Positions 43,393 to 55,091 of a stretch of 61,137 bases of DNA are shown here, piece after piece (the stretch's first letter is position 1; every line of letters begins with the position of its first letter). This stretch comes from Hymenobacter rubripertinctus (GTDB taxonomy: Bacteria > Bacteroidota > Bacteroidia > Cytophagales > Hymenobacteraceae), in the NCBI RefSeq assembly GCF_003583925.1, contig NZ_QYCN01000005.1:1-61137 (forward strand). The letters are read 5' to 3'. The notes below the pieces were generated by a model, which saw only the letters and a list, made by a program, of their open reading frames with translations, ran no database searches and was not told the origin of the DNA. The position numbers were made by a program, and so were the translations under genes.

Positions 43393-45828
43393 GTGCCAGA
43401 ACCTCAACCGATACCCGCTTTCCTCTCCCGCTTCCCCCGTGCCGGCCGCCGGCTGGCGGCGGGGCTGCTGCTGGCCGGGTTGGCTGGGTGCAGCGGCCTC
43501 AAATTCATCCCCGACAACGCCCGCCTCTACACCGGCAGCACGGTCACGCTCAAATCGGCGACTGATACGCCGATTCCGAACGAGGCGGCCGTGCAGACGG
43601 AGCTCACGAATGTGATTTCGCCCCAGCCCAATGCGTCTATTCTCGGGATGCGGCCCAAGCTGTATTTCTGGCACATGGGCGTGGGCAAGAAAAAGGGCCT
43701 GGGTCATTGGCTGGCTAATAAGTACGGCGAGGCGCCGGTGCTTTTCAGCGCCGTGGATACTGCCCGGGTAGCCGGCCTGATGCTGAACCGCCTCAACAAC
43801 GACGGCTTTTTCAAGCCCGAAGTACGCAGCAACATTAAGCTGGAAGAGCGCACGGCCTCCGTCGATTATCAGGCCCGGGTGAACCGACCCTACCTGATCA
43901 AGGAAATCTTCTTCCCCGAGCGCGATACGCTGCTCGACCGCGACATCCGGGCCACCCAGGCCGGTACGTTGCTGAAAGTGGGGGAGCCTTACAACCTGCA
44001 AACCTTCGTGAACGAGCGGTTGCGGATTGATGCGGCTCTCAAGAACCGGGGCTACTATTACTTCGCCCCCGACTACCTGCTGTTTCAGGTCGATAGTACC
44101 CTCGACAATCAGGTGAACGTGTACCTGAAAGTGAAGGCCAGCATTCCGGCCAAGGCGGCCCAGCCCTACGTGCTCAACCGCGTGACGCTCGACACCGACT
44201 ACACGCTTCAGGATACGACCATGAACGAAACCCCGATCCGGTATCGGGGCTACCGCTACTATCCCGACGAGTCGATGTTCAAGGCCAAGGCCATTGCCAA
44301 CGCCACGTTCCTCTACCCCGACAGCCTCTACCGCCGCCGCCGCTCCGACCAGACCCTGAGCCGCCTGATGAGCCTGGGCACGTTCCGGTTCGTCGATATC
44401 CAGTTCCGGCCCGCCCGCAACAAGCCCGATTCGCTCCAGTACGGCTTCCTCAACTCGGTGGTGCGCATGACCCAGGTGCCCAAGAAGTCGTTGCGGGCCG
44501 AGGTGCAGATGAACGTGTCGAACCTGTTTGTGGGGCCGGGCGTAGTGGTGCAGTACCGTAACCGCTCGGCGCTGCGCGGAGCCGAGCAGCTGCTCATCAA
44601 TGCCAAGGCTTCGGTGGAAACCGGCCAGGGCGATGCTCTTTCGGGCGTAACGTCTACCCAGTACGGCATTGATGCCCAGCTGCTGGTGCCGCGCCTGATT
44701 ACGCCACCCTTTGATATCCGGCTGCGCAACTCCGACTTCCAGCCCCGCACCTTCTTCGAGCTGGGCGTGAAATACGTGGACCGCACCAAGTATTTCACCC
44801 AGCAGGTGTTTAATGCGGGCTACGGCTACACCTGGAAAACCAAGCTCACCAACGAGCAGCGCCTCCAGCCCATCGACCTGCAATACGTGCGCCTGAGCAA
44901 CATTCAGCCGGTGTTCGAGAACCTGCTCAACGAGCGCCCCTTCCTCCGGCAGAGCTTCCGTCAGCAGTTCATTCTGGGCTCCTCCTACACCTACACTTAC
45001 AACCAGCAGGTGCTGGAGCAGCGCCGCAACCAGATCTACTTCAGCGGCGGCGTGGAGCTCTCGGGCAACCTGGCCTACCTGCTCAAAAACCTGGGCGGCG
45101 ACGCCAAGGAAACTACCGAAGACGGGCAGCAGGTGTACAAGATTGCCAACCAGCAGTTCTCGCAGTACTCGAAGCTGAACCTGGAACTGCGCAACTACTA
45201 CCGCACCAGCAGCAACCCCACCAGCGGCAACAAAATTGCGGGCCGCCTGCTCATCGGGGCCGGCCTGCCCTACCTCAACTCGCGGGTGCTGCCCTACTTC
45301 AAGCAGTACGGCATCGGCGGGCCCAACAGCGTGCGGGCCTTCGCCGCCCGGGGCGTGGGGCCGGGCACCTACCGCGTGCCCAACGAAAATTCCAACGGCG
45401 GCTTCTACGACCAGGTGGGCGATATCCGGCTCGAAGGCAATCTGGAATACCGCCACGACCTGTTCCCGTATGTGAAAGGGGCCGTGTTCATCGACGCCGG
45501 TAACATCTGGCTGGTAAACGCCGACGCCAGCCGCGCCACCTTCGACAGCAGCGGCAAGCCCGACGGCCTGAACGGCCAGTTCCAGTTCAATTCCTTCTTC
45601 AAAGAACTGGCCGTGGGCGCGGGCGTCGGCATCCGCATCGACGTGCAGTTCTTCGTTATCCGCCTCGACGCGGCTGTGCCCATCCGCTACCCCTACGCCA
45701 ACACGGCCATTCAGCCCCCCGTCGACCCCACCATCCCCGCCCCTCCGGGCAAGGTGTTCACCTTCGACGAGAGCCCCACCGGCATTGGCGCCTACCGGCT
45801 CAACATCGGCATCGGCTACCCGTTCTAA
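43393..45828 (+). CDS. tamL: TamL, BamA-family lipoprotein
   Basis: 811 residues from GTG 43393; an upstream ATG at 43333 would lie inside the palindrome and put a long tail before the signal peptide. The lipobox LLAGLAGCSG gives a lipidated Cys near residue 35. POTRA repeats follow (for example RPYLIKEIFFPERDTLLD), then an Omp85 barrel with the RAFAARGVGPGTY loop and a final strand ending GYPF. It is the Bacteroidota counterpart of TamA and works with TamB. The pair is one operon. Confidence 0.93.
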   Translation: MPEPQPIPAFLSRFPRAGRRLAAGLLLAGLAGCSGLKFIPDNARLYTGSTVTLKSATDTPIPNEAAVQTELTNVISPQPNASILGMRPKLYFWHMGVGKKKGLGHWLANKYGEAPVLFSAVDTARVAGLMLNRLNNDGFFKPEVRSNIKLEERTASVDYQARVNRPYLIKEIFFPERDTLLDRDIRATQAGTLLKVGEPYNLQTFVNERLRIDAALKNRGYYYFAPDYLLFQVDSTLDNQVNVYLKVKASIPAKAAQPYVLNRVTLDTDYTLQDTTMNETPIRYRGYRYYPDESMFKAKAIANATFLYPDSLYRRRRSDQTLSRLMSLGTFRFVDIQFRPARNKPDSLQYGFLNSVVRMTQVPKKSLRAEVQMNVSNLFVGPGVVVQYRNRSALRGAEQLLINAKASVETGQGDALSGVTSTQYGIDAQLLVPRLITPPFDIRLRNSDFQPRTFFELGVKYVDRTKYFTQQVFNAGYGYTWKTKLTNEQRLQPIDLQYVRLSNIQPVFENLLNERPFLRQSFRQQFILGSSYTYTYNQQVLEQRRNQIYFSGGVELSGNLAYLLKNLGGDAKETTEDGQQVYKIANQQFSQYSKLNLELRNYYRTSSNPTSGNKIAGRLLIGAGLPYLNSRVLPYFKQYGIGGPNSVRAFAARGVGPGTYRVPNENSNGGFYDQVGDIRLEGNLEYRHDLFPYVKGAVFIDAGNIWLVNADASRATFDSSGKPDGLNGQFQFNSFFKELAVGAGVGIRIDVQFFVIRLDAAVPIRYPYANTAIQPPVDPTIPAPPGKVFTFDESPTGIGAYRLNIGIGYPF

Positions 45829-45862
45829 GCTGTTGGCTGAGAGCTGTTAGCTTTTAGCTTCC
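45828..45862. repeat. Heptamer array after tamL
   Basis: Five units of AGCTGTT/GGCTGAG/AGCTTTT type. A short inverted counterpart (CAGCTAACAGCTCAG) lies at 45936-45950, on the other side of the terminator. Confidence 0.7.
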
Positions 45863-45890
45863 GTTCAACAAGACCTGTTTTCTTACACAA

Positions 45891-45928
45891 AATAAGGCCC
45901 CGCACTCAACTGAGTGCGGGGCCTTATT
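45891..45928. terminator. Bidirectional terminator between tamL and the FDH gene
   Basis: 18-bp perfect stem AATAAGGCCCCGCACTCA with a 2-base loop, followed by T run. Confidence 0.85.
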
Positions 45929-45952
45929 CGTTTTTCAGCTAACAGCTCAGAA

Positions 45953-48499
<2,547 letters not shown>

Positions 48500-48558
48500 G
48501 GATAAACGAGCGAAAAAAGCAGTGGAACAACGGGTAGCCGGACCAGAGGGGTCGGGGG

Positions 48559-48885
48559 TCAGTGTTTGCAGCCCAGGTCCTTCTCTACCAAGATATGCAG
48601 CAATTGGTTTTCAGCAACTTCCATTTGCCCGCGCAGGCTAATCTCTTCCGAGCCAGCCCAGGCATCGGCCACGGCGGCCGGCACCAATACCCGGATGCAT
48701 CCTGCCGTGGCGCGCACCGTCAGGACCAGTGCGGCCGGGTCGCGCTCCAGCGAGTACACGAGCTGTTCGGCGGCCGTGGGGCCTAAAGGCACCACCGTTT
48801 CGAGCCGCCCGGCGGCCCGGAAAGCTGTCACCTCGGGCGGGTCGAGGCGCAGGCGGAGCGTATGGTCTTCGAGACGGAGCTTCAT
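48559..48885 (-). CDS. Conserved hypothetical protein of the FDH locus
   Basis: 108 residues from ATG 48883-48885. It begins MKLRLEDHTLRLRLDPPEV and has an all-beta look followed by a helix; the C-terminus ends HILVEKDLGCKH with a Cys-Lys-His tail that could bind metal. I connect it, from memory, with a family annotated DUF7009 near formate dehydrogenases. It lies between fdhD and the oxidoreductase, 59 bases before the latter, so it is probably co-expressed and may serve maturation or stability of the enzyme. Confidence 0.75.
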   Translation of the reverse strand: MKLRLEDHTLRLRLDPPEVTAFRAAGRLETVVPLGPTAAEQLVYSLERDPAALVLTVRATAGCIRVLVPAAVADAWAGSEEISLRGQMEVAENQLLHILVEKDLGCKH

Positions 48886-48994
48886 GGGAGGGGGAGGGTA
48901 ATGGGGGATGGGGACAGAGGCAGAAAAAGCGTTTTGGCAGATGAGGTATCTGCTCTGCCCTGGCCCGAGGCGCTGCCGGCGTAGCTGCCAAAAA

Positions 48995-49088
48995 GTTGTA
49001 TGGGTATTTTCAGTTTTTTAAAAATACCCATACAACATCAAAACGAAACTGTATGGGTATTTTTAAAAAACTGAAAATACCCATACAA
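48995..49088. repeat. Four-armed palindrome in the FDH operon
   Basis: Two hairpins, 48995-49036 and 49049-49088, each made of TGTATGGGTATTTT and its complement. The second is the reverse complement of the first, so the word occurs four times and the whole 94 bases form a larger palindrome around a 12-base centre. Very AT-rich in a GC-rich genome. It lies between fdhD and the 108-residue protein. Confidence 0.9.
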
Positions 49089-49127
49089 ACCGCAAGCCGC
49101 TACGCGGCCCTTCGCAACTTGGGTGTG

Positions 49128-49985
49128 TTAGCTGATGCGCCACTCGTGGCAATAAATATTGAAGCGCTGCTGACGCACGAAACCGCAGAGCGTGAGGCCG
49201 AAGTTGCGGGCGGCGGAGACGGCCAGGGAGGAGGGGGCACCCACGGCCGCCATCACCGGAATGCCGGCTACGGCCGCCTTCTGCACCAACTCGAACGAGG
49301 CCCGGCCGCTAACCAGCAGCACCGCCTCGTGGAGGGGCAGCAGGTCCTGGAACAGGGCCGCGCCGATGGCTTTATCGAGGGCATTGTGGCGGCCCACGTC
49401 TTCGCGCAGCAGGCGCAGCTCGCCGGTGGGTGAGAACAGGGCTGCCGCGTGCAGGCCGCCGGTTTGCTCGAACAGCTCCTGGGCCGCGCGCTGGCGTTCG
49501 GGCAACTGATGAATGACGCTGGCCGGCACCCGCACCCCGCCCGGGGGCAGGCGGGGGCAGCCGGCGGCGTGCACGGCCTCGATGCTGGTTTTGCCGCAGA
49601 CCCCGCAGCTGCTGCTGGTGTAGAAGTGGCGCTCCAGCCGGGGCAAATCGAGGGCTGCGGCAGGGCTGAGCTCGGCCCGCACCACGTTTTCGCGCTCCTC
49701 CTCTTTCTGCACATCAGGGCAGTACAAAACCCCCTGCAAATCGGCCCGGGAACGGATGATTCCCTCGGTGAGCAGGAAGCCGGCCACCAGCTCGAAATCG
49801 TGGCCCGGCGTACGCATCGTGATGGAAATAGTGCGGTGCTCGCGTTGCCCGACCGGCCCGTAGCCCACCCGGATTTCGAGCGGCTCCTCGGCGGCCAGCA
49901 CGTCGGACGCCTCGCGCACGTCGTCGCCCTGCACCTTGTGCACGGTCACGTACTCGTAGCTGGTCGGCGGCAGGAAGGCTTTCAA
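49128..49985 (-). CDS. fdhD: Formate dehydrogenase accessory sulfurtransferase FdhD
   Basis: 285 residues. Moves sulfur from the cysteine desulfurase to the molybdenum cofactor before insertion into formate dehydrogenases. The sulfur-carrying CxxC is at C127/C130 in SSSCGVCGK, and the cofactor-binding motifs REDVGRHNALDKAIG and LLVSGRASFELVQKA are intact. ATG at 49983-49985. First gene of the minus-strand FDH operon; the MoeB-like gene diverges 181 bases away. Confidence 0.93.
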   Translation of the reverse strand: MKAFLPPTSYEYVTVHKVQGDDVREASDVLAAEEPLEIRVGYGPVGQREHRTISITMRTPGHDFELVAGFLLTEGIIRSRADLQGVLYCPDVQKEEERENVVRAELSPAAALDLPRLERHFYTSSSCGVCGKTSIEAVHAAGCPRLPPGGVRVPASVIHQLPERQRAAQELFEQTGGLHAAALFSPTGELRLLREDVGRHNALDKAIGAALFQDLLPLHEAVLLVSGRASFELVQKAAVAGIPVMAAVGAPSSLAVSAARNFGLTLCGFVRQQRFNIYCHEWRIS

Positions 49986-50166
49986 AAGGGAGTGGAATAG
50001 TAACAGTGGAAAAGGGGGGGACCAGGTTGCGTGGTCTTAGAAGCAAGAACTAAAGCTAGCTCCTGATGCGCAGCTTGGGCTAACTACCGTTTAACTTTAC
50101 CAGCCCCCGCAAGTTTCACCGGTTGCGGCACTCATTTCTCCCCGGCACTTTTCAACTCCCCACCCC

Positions 50167-51255
50167 ATGCTCAGCCCCGAAGAACGCCAGACCTACCGCC
50201 GCCACCTGCAACTGCCCGAAATTGGGGAGGCGGGGCAGGAGCGGCTGAAAGCGGCCCGGGTGCTGGTGGTGGGCGCGGGCGGGCTGGGCTGCCCGGTGCT
50301 GCAATACCTGGCCGCCGCCGGGGTGGGCACGCTCGGCATCGTGGATGCCGACGTGGTGGAGCGCAGCAACCTGCACCGCCAGATTCTGTTCGGCCCCGCC
50401 GACCTGGGCCAGCCCAAGGCCGAGGCTGCCGCCCGGGCCGTGCAGCGCCTCAACCCGCTGGTGCAGGTGCGGGTGCACCGCTGCCGGGCCGTGCCGGCCA
50501 ACGTACGTGAACTGGTGGAGGACTACGACGTGGTGGTGGACGGCTCCGACAACTTCCCGACCCGCTACCTGCTCAACGACGCCTGCGTGCTGCTGGGCAA
50601 GCCCCTCGTGTCGGGGGCCATTTACAAGTTCGAGGGGCAGGTGTCGGTGTTCAATTACGCGGGCGGCCCCACCTACCGCTGCCTGTTTCCGCAGCCGCCC
50701 ACTGCCGCCGAGGCCCCCAACTGCGACGCTACCGGGGTGCTGGGCGTGCTGCCCGGCCTCGTGGGCACGGCCCAGGCCACCGAAACGCTCAAGGTGCTGC
50801 TGGGCATCGGGGAGGTACTTTCGGGCCGGCTCTGGCTCTTCGATGCCCTCACCTTCGCCACCCGCACCCTCAAATTTGCCCGCCGCCCCGAGCAGGCCGC
50901 CCTGCACTTGGGCACGGCCCCCGCGGCCGACTATGCTGAGGCCTGCGGGGCGGATGTGGCATCGGTGACAGCTGCCGAGTTGGCGGCGCTGCTCAACTCG
51001 GCCCACCCGCCTTTTTTGCTCGATGTGCGTGAGGCCCACGAGTACGCCAACGGCCACCTGCCGGGGGCCGTGCTGCTGCCCCTGGGCGAACTGGCCAAAG
51101 GCGTGGCCGGCCTGCCCCACCAGCACCCGATGGTGGTGTACTGCCACTCGGGCCGCCGCAGTGCCCAGGCCGTGGAGCGCCTGCAAACCGAGTTCGGGCT
51201 GGTGAACCTGCTGAACCTGACGGGCGGTATGGTCGCCTGGGAGGACGCGGCGTGA
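50167..51255 (+). CDS. MoeB/ThiF-type adenylyltransferase with rhodanese domain
   Basis: 362 residues. The E1-like domain (about 1-240) has the ATP loop GAGGLGCPVLQYLAAAG, RSNLHRQ, DGSDNFPTRYL and the Cys of the NCDATGVLGVLPG motif; the usual zinc CxxC pairs are not complete. The C-terminal rhodanese (about 270-362) has the catalytic loop CHSGRRS. Such proteins adenylate and load sulfur onto MoaD or ThiS. Its place beside fdhD and a molybdate transporter supports a molybdopterin role. Confidence 0.9.
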   Translation: MLSPEERQTYRRHLQLPEIGEAGQERLKAARVLVVGAGGLGCPVLQYLAAAGVGTLGIVDADVVERSNLHRQILFGPADLGQPKAEAAARAVQRLNPLVQVRVHRCRAVPANVRELVEDYDVVVDGSDNFPTRYLLNDACVLLGKPLVSGAIYKFEGQVSVFNYAGGPTYRCLFPQPPTAAEAPNCDATGVLGVLPGLVGTAQATETLKVLLGIGEVLSGRLWLFDALTFATRTLKFARRPEQAALHLGTAPAADYAEACGADVASVTAAELAALLNSAHPPFLLDVREAHEYANGHLPGAVLLPLGELAKGVAGLPHQHPMVVYCHSGRRSAQAVERLQTEFGLVNLLNLTGGMVAWEDAA

Positions 51256-51263
51256 GGGAGGTA

Positions 51264-51367
51264 CTGTCATCCTGAGCGGAGCGAAGGACCTAATTACGCT
51301 GGAACGAGTCGTTGATACGATGGTCGTCCTAACGTGATAAGGTCCTTCGCTCCGCTCAGGATGACAG
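51264..51367. repeat. Interspersed palindrome, family A, perfect 27-bp arms
   Basis: Arms 51264-51290 and 51341-51367 are exact complements; outer part as in 1305-1396. It is flanked by GGTA on both sides (51260-51263 and 51368-51371), which may be a target duplication. Lies between the MoeB-like and transporter genes. Confidence 0.85.
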
Positions 51368-51432
51368 GGTATTTTCCCCTGTCACCTCCTTCCCTCATCA
51401 CCCTATCCCCCCCTCACCCCCTCACTCCCACC

Positions 51433-52599
51433 ATGCCCCTTACCGCTCCGCCTGCCGCCCGTCCCCGTCTTCGTTTCGACCGCAACGAGTTGGCCGGGGC
51501 CTTTGGGGATTTGGGCACCGATCTGCCTTTGCTCATCGGCGTCATTGCCGCTTCGGGGCTGGATAGTGCCGGGGTGCTGATTATGTTCGGGCTGATGCAG
51601 CTCTTTTCGGGCCTCTGGTACGGCATGCCCATGCCGGTGCAGCCTCTCAAGGCCTTCGCGGCCCTGGTTATCGCCCAGAAAATTCCGGGCCGCATCATTT
51701 TCGGGGGCGGGCTGGCGGTGGGCGTGGGCATGCTGCTGCTCTCCGTAACGGGCCTCATCGATGGGCTGGCCCGCCTGGTGCCCAAGCCCGTTATCCGGGG
51801 CATTCAGTTCGGGCTGGCCCTGCAGCTCTCCACCCTGGCCCTCAAGCAGTACGTGCCCGCCGACGGCCTGCCCGGCTACGCGCTGGCGGCGGCGGCGTTC
51901 CTGGTAACGGTGGTGCTGCTGGGCAACCGGCGCTGGCCCGCCGCGCTGGTCGTGCTGGCGTTGGGCGTGAGCTACGGCCTGCTCTTCAAGCTCGACTTCG
52001 CCACTGCCCAGCGCGCCATCGGCCTGCACCTGCCCACCCCACGCATCCCGCAGTGGCCCGACATCCTGACCGGGGCCGTGCTGCTGGCGCTGCCCCAGAT
52101 TCCGCTCTCGCTCGGCAACTCGGTGCTGGCCACCCGGCAGGTAGTGCAGGACTATTTTCCCGAACGGCCCCTCACGGTGCGCAAAATCAGCTTCACCTAC
52201 GCCCTCATGAATCTCGTGAACCCGTTTCTGGGCGGCTTTCCGGTCTGCCACGGCTCGGGCGGCATGGTGGGCCACTACACGTTTGGGGGCCGCACGGGCG
52301 GCTCGGTGGTCATTTACGGCGGGCTGTTTCTGGGGCTGGGGTTGTTCTTCAGCCAAGGCTTCCAGCAAATCGTTCAGATCTTCCCGCTGCCCATCCTGGG
52401 CGTGCTGCTCTTCTTCGAGGCCCTCAGCCTGGCCGCCCTGCTGCGCGACATCAGCAACGCCAGGGCTCACCTGCTGCTGGCCCTGCTCACCGGCATCCTC
52501 TGCGCCGGTCTGCCCTACGGCTACCTCGTGGGTCTCACCGTGGGCACGGCCCTCTACTACGCCATGCAGCGCGGCTGGGTGGGCCTGGGGAAAGGGTAA
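51433..52599 (+). CDS. MOT1-like molybdate/sulfate transporter
   Basis: 388 residues, about ten to eleven membrane segments. Two family motifs characteristic of MOT1 (a branch of the SulP superfamily without STAS domain) are visible: LAGAFGDLGTDLPLLIGV near the N-terminus and LPQIPLSLGNSVLAT near 220-235, plus PVCHGSGGMVGHYTFGGRTG. The start is ATG 51433; the frame upstream runs into the palindrome. With FDH, FdhD and MoeB this should supply molybdate for the cofactor. Confidence 0.88.
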   Translation: MPLTAPPAARPRLRFDRNELAGAFGDLGTDLPLLIGVIAASGLDSAGVLIMFGLMQLFSGLWYGMPMPVQPLKAFAALVIAQKIPGRIIFGGGLAVGVGMLLLSVTGLIDGLARLVPKPVIRGIQFGLALQLSTLALKQYVPADGLPGYALAAAAFLVTVVLLGNRRWPAALVVLALGVSYGLLFKLDFATAQRAIGLHLPTPRIPQWPDILTGAVLLALPQIPLSLGNSVLATRQVVQDYFPERPLTVRKISFTYALMNLVNPFLGGFPVCHGSGGMVGHYTFGGRTGGSVVIYGGLFLGLGLFFSQGFQQIVQIFPLPILGVLLFFEALSLAALLRDISNARAHLLLALLTGILCAGLPYGYLVGLTVGTALYYAMQRGWVGLGKG

Positions 52600-52654
52600 T
52601 ATTGTCGCCATTGCCGCCCAGTAAGTGCAACTACTCAATAGCCACCCGAACAGA

Positions 52655-52696
52655 AGCTATCAGCTATCAGCCAACAACTACTGGCTGACAGCTTAC
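52655..52696. repeat. Heptamer array between convergent genes
   Basis: Six units: AGCTATC twice, AGCCAAC, AACTACT, GGCTGAC, AGCTTAC. Ends 7 bases from the DUF2490 stop. Confidence 0.7.
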
Positions 52697-52702
52697 AAAG
52701 CG

Positions 52703-53533
52703 TTAGTCCTGCTGGGAGGGCACGTGCTGGCGGGCCGGCTTGTCGGGCCGGCTGATGCGGTAAAGCACCGATAGCACGAGGTTGTTTTTGGCCACGTTGG
52801 TTTGCGGAACGAAGCCGGCCGGGCCGTTGCGGGCGGCCGTGTAGTTGGCCTGGTTCACCCAGCCGGCCTGGGCCGTCCAGTGCTGATCGAACTGGTAGCC
52901 CGCGCCGGCATACAGGCGGTTGCGCTCGAAAAAGGGTCCTCGGGGATTGAAAAACACCTCGTTGTAGGCCGACAGGAAAACCGTTTTGTCGGTGAACGTC
53001 TGGTGGTTGAGGGGCAGAAAGGCGTTGAAGCGGTAGCGCAGCCGGTTGCGGTAGACAAACGCGCCGGCCGGTACCACATCATCGCGGAAGCGGAACCAGC
53101 GCTGCTCAATGCGGTAGCGGTGTTCGAGCTTGAGGCGGGCCGTGAACTGCGTGAGGACCAGCTGCTGCCACAGCCGCCGCTCCACATTGAGGGCGCCGGC
53201 CTTCAGGTCGCGGTAGTTGGCTGTGGAGTAGCGCCCGCCGCCCAGCAGCAGGTTGAAGTTTTTGGCTACCCCGTAGCTCACGCCGGCCTTGAGCTCGGTG
53301 TAGAAGAACTGGCGCAGTACTCCGTTGGTGCGGGTCTGCACCTCGGCGTAGCCCCCCCAGCCCCGGGGGCCGCCGGGCAGCACGGCAGTGGTAATCAGCC
53401 ACGACCCCCACTGCGGGTCCTTTATGTGGAGGCTCTGGGCCTGAGCCGGGGCCAGCCGGGCCGCCAGCAAACCAACCACGAGCAGGGCGCGAACCAGCCC
53501 GCTAATCTGCCGGGCAAAAAAATGCGTTGTCAT
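52703..53533 (-). CDS. DUF2490 outer-membrane protein
   Basis: 276 residues from ATG 53531-53533; signal peptide ending near PAQAQ. The rest is a string of amphipathic strands with many Arg and aromatic residues (LEHRYRIEQRWFRFRDD, YRNRLRYRFN, LYAGAGYQFDQHWTAQ), the pattern of DUF2490 beta-barrels of Bacteroidota. Function unknown. The longer frame to 53632 adds a Pro/Arg-rich tail in front of the signal peptide and is rejected. Confidence 0.85.
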   Translation of the reverse strand: MTTHFFARQISGLVRALLVVGLLAARLAPAQAQSLHIKDPQWGSWLITTAVLPGGPRGWGGYAEVQTRTNGVLRQFFYTELKAGVSYGVAKNFNLLLGGGRYSTANYRDLKAGALNVERRLWQQLVLTQFTARLKLEHRYRIEQRWFRFRDDVVPAGAFVYRNRLRYRFNAFLPLNHQTFTDKTVFLSAYNEVFFNPRGPFFERNRLYAGAGYQFDQHWTAQAGWVNQANYTAARNGPAGFVPQTNVAKNNLVLSVLYRISRPDKPARQHVPSQQD

Positions 53534-53715
53534 GGCCCGAAGATAGTCCCGCGCGGCGGGTTGGCGGGTGCGGGCGGGCCAGCGTATTGGGCGGGGCCTG
53601 CCCGCCGGCCGGCCCCGGGCCATCCCCTGCAACCGCGTGTTTCCCGGCAGAGTCTGCTTATATTTCCCAACAGCCTTTGGCCCTGCGCCAACACCACACC
53701 AAACTCCCTGCGCCC

Positions 53716-54099
53716 ATGACCACGCCCGCCCAAAACAAACAAACCGCCATTGCCTTCTACGAGCTAATGTTCAACGACTGCCGGCCCACCGAGGCCATCC
53801 GGCGCTACGTGGGGGCCGAGTACATCCAGCACAACCCCCACGTGGCCAGCGGCAAGCAGGGCTTCATCGAGTACTTCGAACGGATGCAGCGGGAGTACCC
53901 CGGCAAGCACGTGACGGTGAAGCGTGCCCTGGCCGAGGACAACCAGGTAGTGTTGCACTGCCACCAGCACTGGCCCCACGACCATGACTACGCCGGCATC
54001 GACATTTTCCGTTTCGATGACGAAGGCAAAATAGTGGAGCACTGGGACGTGCTGCAAGTGGTGCCCACCGACGATAAGAGCGGCAACGGCATGTTCTGA
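53716..54099 (+). CDS. SnoaL-like/NTF2-fold protein
   Basis: 127 residues from ATG 53716. Single SnoaL-like domain: AIAFYELMFNDCRP, YIQHNPHVASG, then a C-terminal sheet ending HWDVLQVVP. The YIQHNP and IVEHWD motifs are those of the predicted ester-cyclase or steroid-isomerase-like group. The cone-shaped fold binds small molecules, but the reaction is not known. Single gene, upstream of convergent cdaA. Confidence 0.85.
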   Translation: MTTPAQNKQTAIAFYELMFNDCRPTEAIRRYVGAEYIQHNPHVASGKQGFIEYFERMQREYPGKHVTVKRALAEDNQVVLHCHQHWPHDHDYAGIDIFRFDDEGKIVEHWDVLQVVPTDDKSGNGMF

Positions 54100-54251
54100 T
54101 AGTACCGCCCGCCAGAATCCGGCGCAGGGCGCGCGGGCGGGGGTATCGGTTGTTCTGGCCCAGTGACTGGCCCCGGGCTGCGTGGGCAACCTGCTGCCGG
54201 GCCTGAACGCCGGCACCATCCCCTGCGGTTGGGCAGCGGGTAGGCGGCTCG

Positions 54252-55091
54252 CTAAACCGCTACTTCCGCCGCCTTGGTGCCCGCCGCCGCCGGTTTGGGC
54301 TCGGCGTCGAACAGAAACTCGTTGAGGCGGGCGCGCAGGTCGGCGGGGGCCAGGTTGCGGAACACTTCGCCCCCGCGCACCAATGAAATCTGGCCGGTTT
54401 CCTCGCTCACCACCAGCACCACGGCGTCGGTTACTTCCGTCAGGCCGATGGCGGCGCGGTGGCGCAGGCCCATGGAGGCGGGCACGTCGGGGTTTTCGCT
54501 CACCGGCAGAATGCAGCGCGCGGCCTTGATGCGGCCGTTGGTGATGATAACCGCGCCGTCGTGCAGGGGGCTGGTTTTGTTGAAGATGCTCATGAGCAGG
54601 CGCTTGCTCACGGCGGCGTCAATTAGGTCGCCGGAGTCGGCGAAAAACTTGAGGTCGGAGGCCAGGCTGAAGGCAATCAGGGCCCCGGTTTGCTTGCCGG
54701 CCAGGCTTTTGGCCGCCTCAATAAAGGGCGTCACGTTCATGCGGTCGGCCCCGGCTTCGCGCCGCCACGGAAACACCCGCAGGCGGCTGCCGAAGCTGGT
54801 GGCCTTGCCCACGTTGAGCAGAAACCGCCGGATTTCCTGCTGAAACAGGATGATGCCGGCCAGCACGCCCACGCTCATAAACTGCCCCAGAATGCTGGTG
54901 AGCAGCTCCATGCCGGCCGCCTTCACCACCAGGTAAAACAGGTAGAGCGACATGAAGCCCAGGAACACCTTGAGCGCCACGCTGCCCGTCAGCAGCTTGT
55001 AGAGCTGGTAGAACAGGGCCGTGACCAGCAGCACGTCCACGACGTCGATCCAGCCAATGCGCAGGAAGCCGATGGAGAAGGAGCCAATCAC
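54252..55091 (-). CDS. cdaA: Diadenylate cyclase CdaA
   Basis: Makes cyclic di-AMP from two ATP at the inner membrane. 279 residues with N-terminal membrane helices (about 14-85) and a DAC domain with the required DGA (178-180, PLHDGAVII) and RHR (210-212, GLRHRAAIG) motifs. The start is GTG at 55089-55091, overlapping the folP stop by 4 bases (GTGA), so translation is coupled. In many bacteria cdaA is paired with glmM or cdaR; here it is paired with folP. Confidence 0.93.
   Translation of the reverse strand: MIGSFSIGFLRIGWIDVVDVLLVTALFYQLYKLLTGSVALKVFLGFMSLYLFYLVVKAAGMELLTSILGQFMSVGVLAGIILFQQEIRRFLLNVGKATSFGSRLRVFPWRREAGADRMNVTPFIEAAKSLAGKQTGALIAFSLASDLKFFADSGDLIDAAVSKRLLMSIFNKTSPLHDGAVIITNGRIKAARCILPVSENPDVPASMGLRHRAAIGLTEVTDAVVLVVSEETGQISLVRGGEVFRNLAPADLRARLNEFLFDAEPKPAAAGTKAAEVAV

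Noticed and set aside
48996..49433. Plus-strand frame starting in the four-armed palindrome and running over fdhD
   Set aside because: The first part translates a palindrome and the rest is antisense to fdhD.
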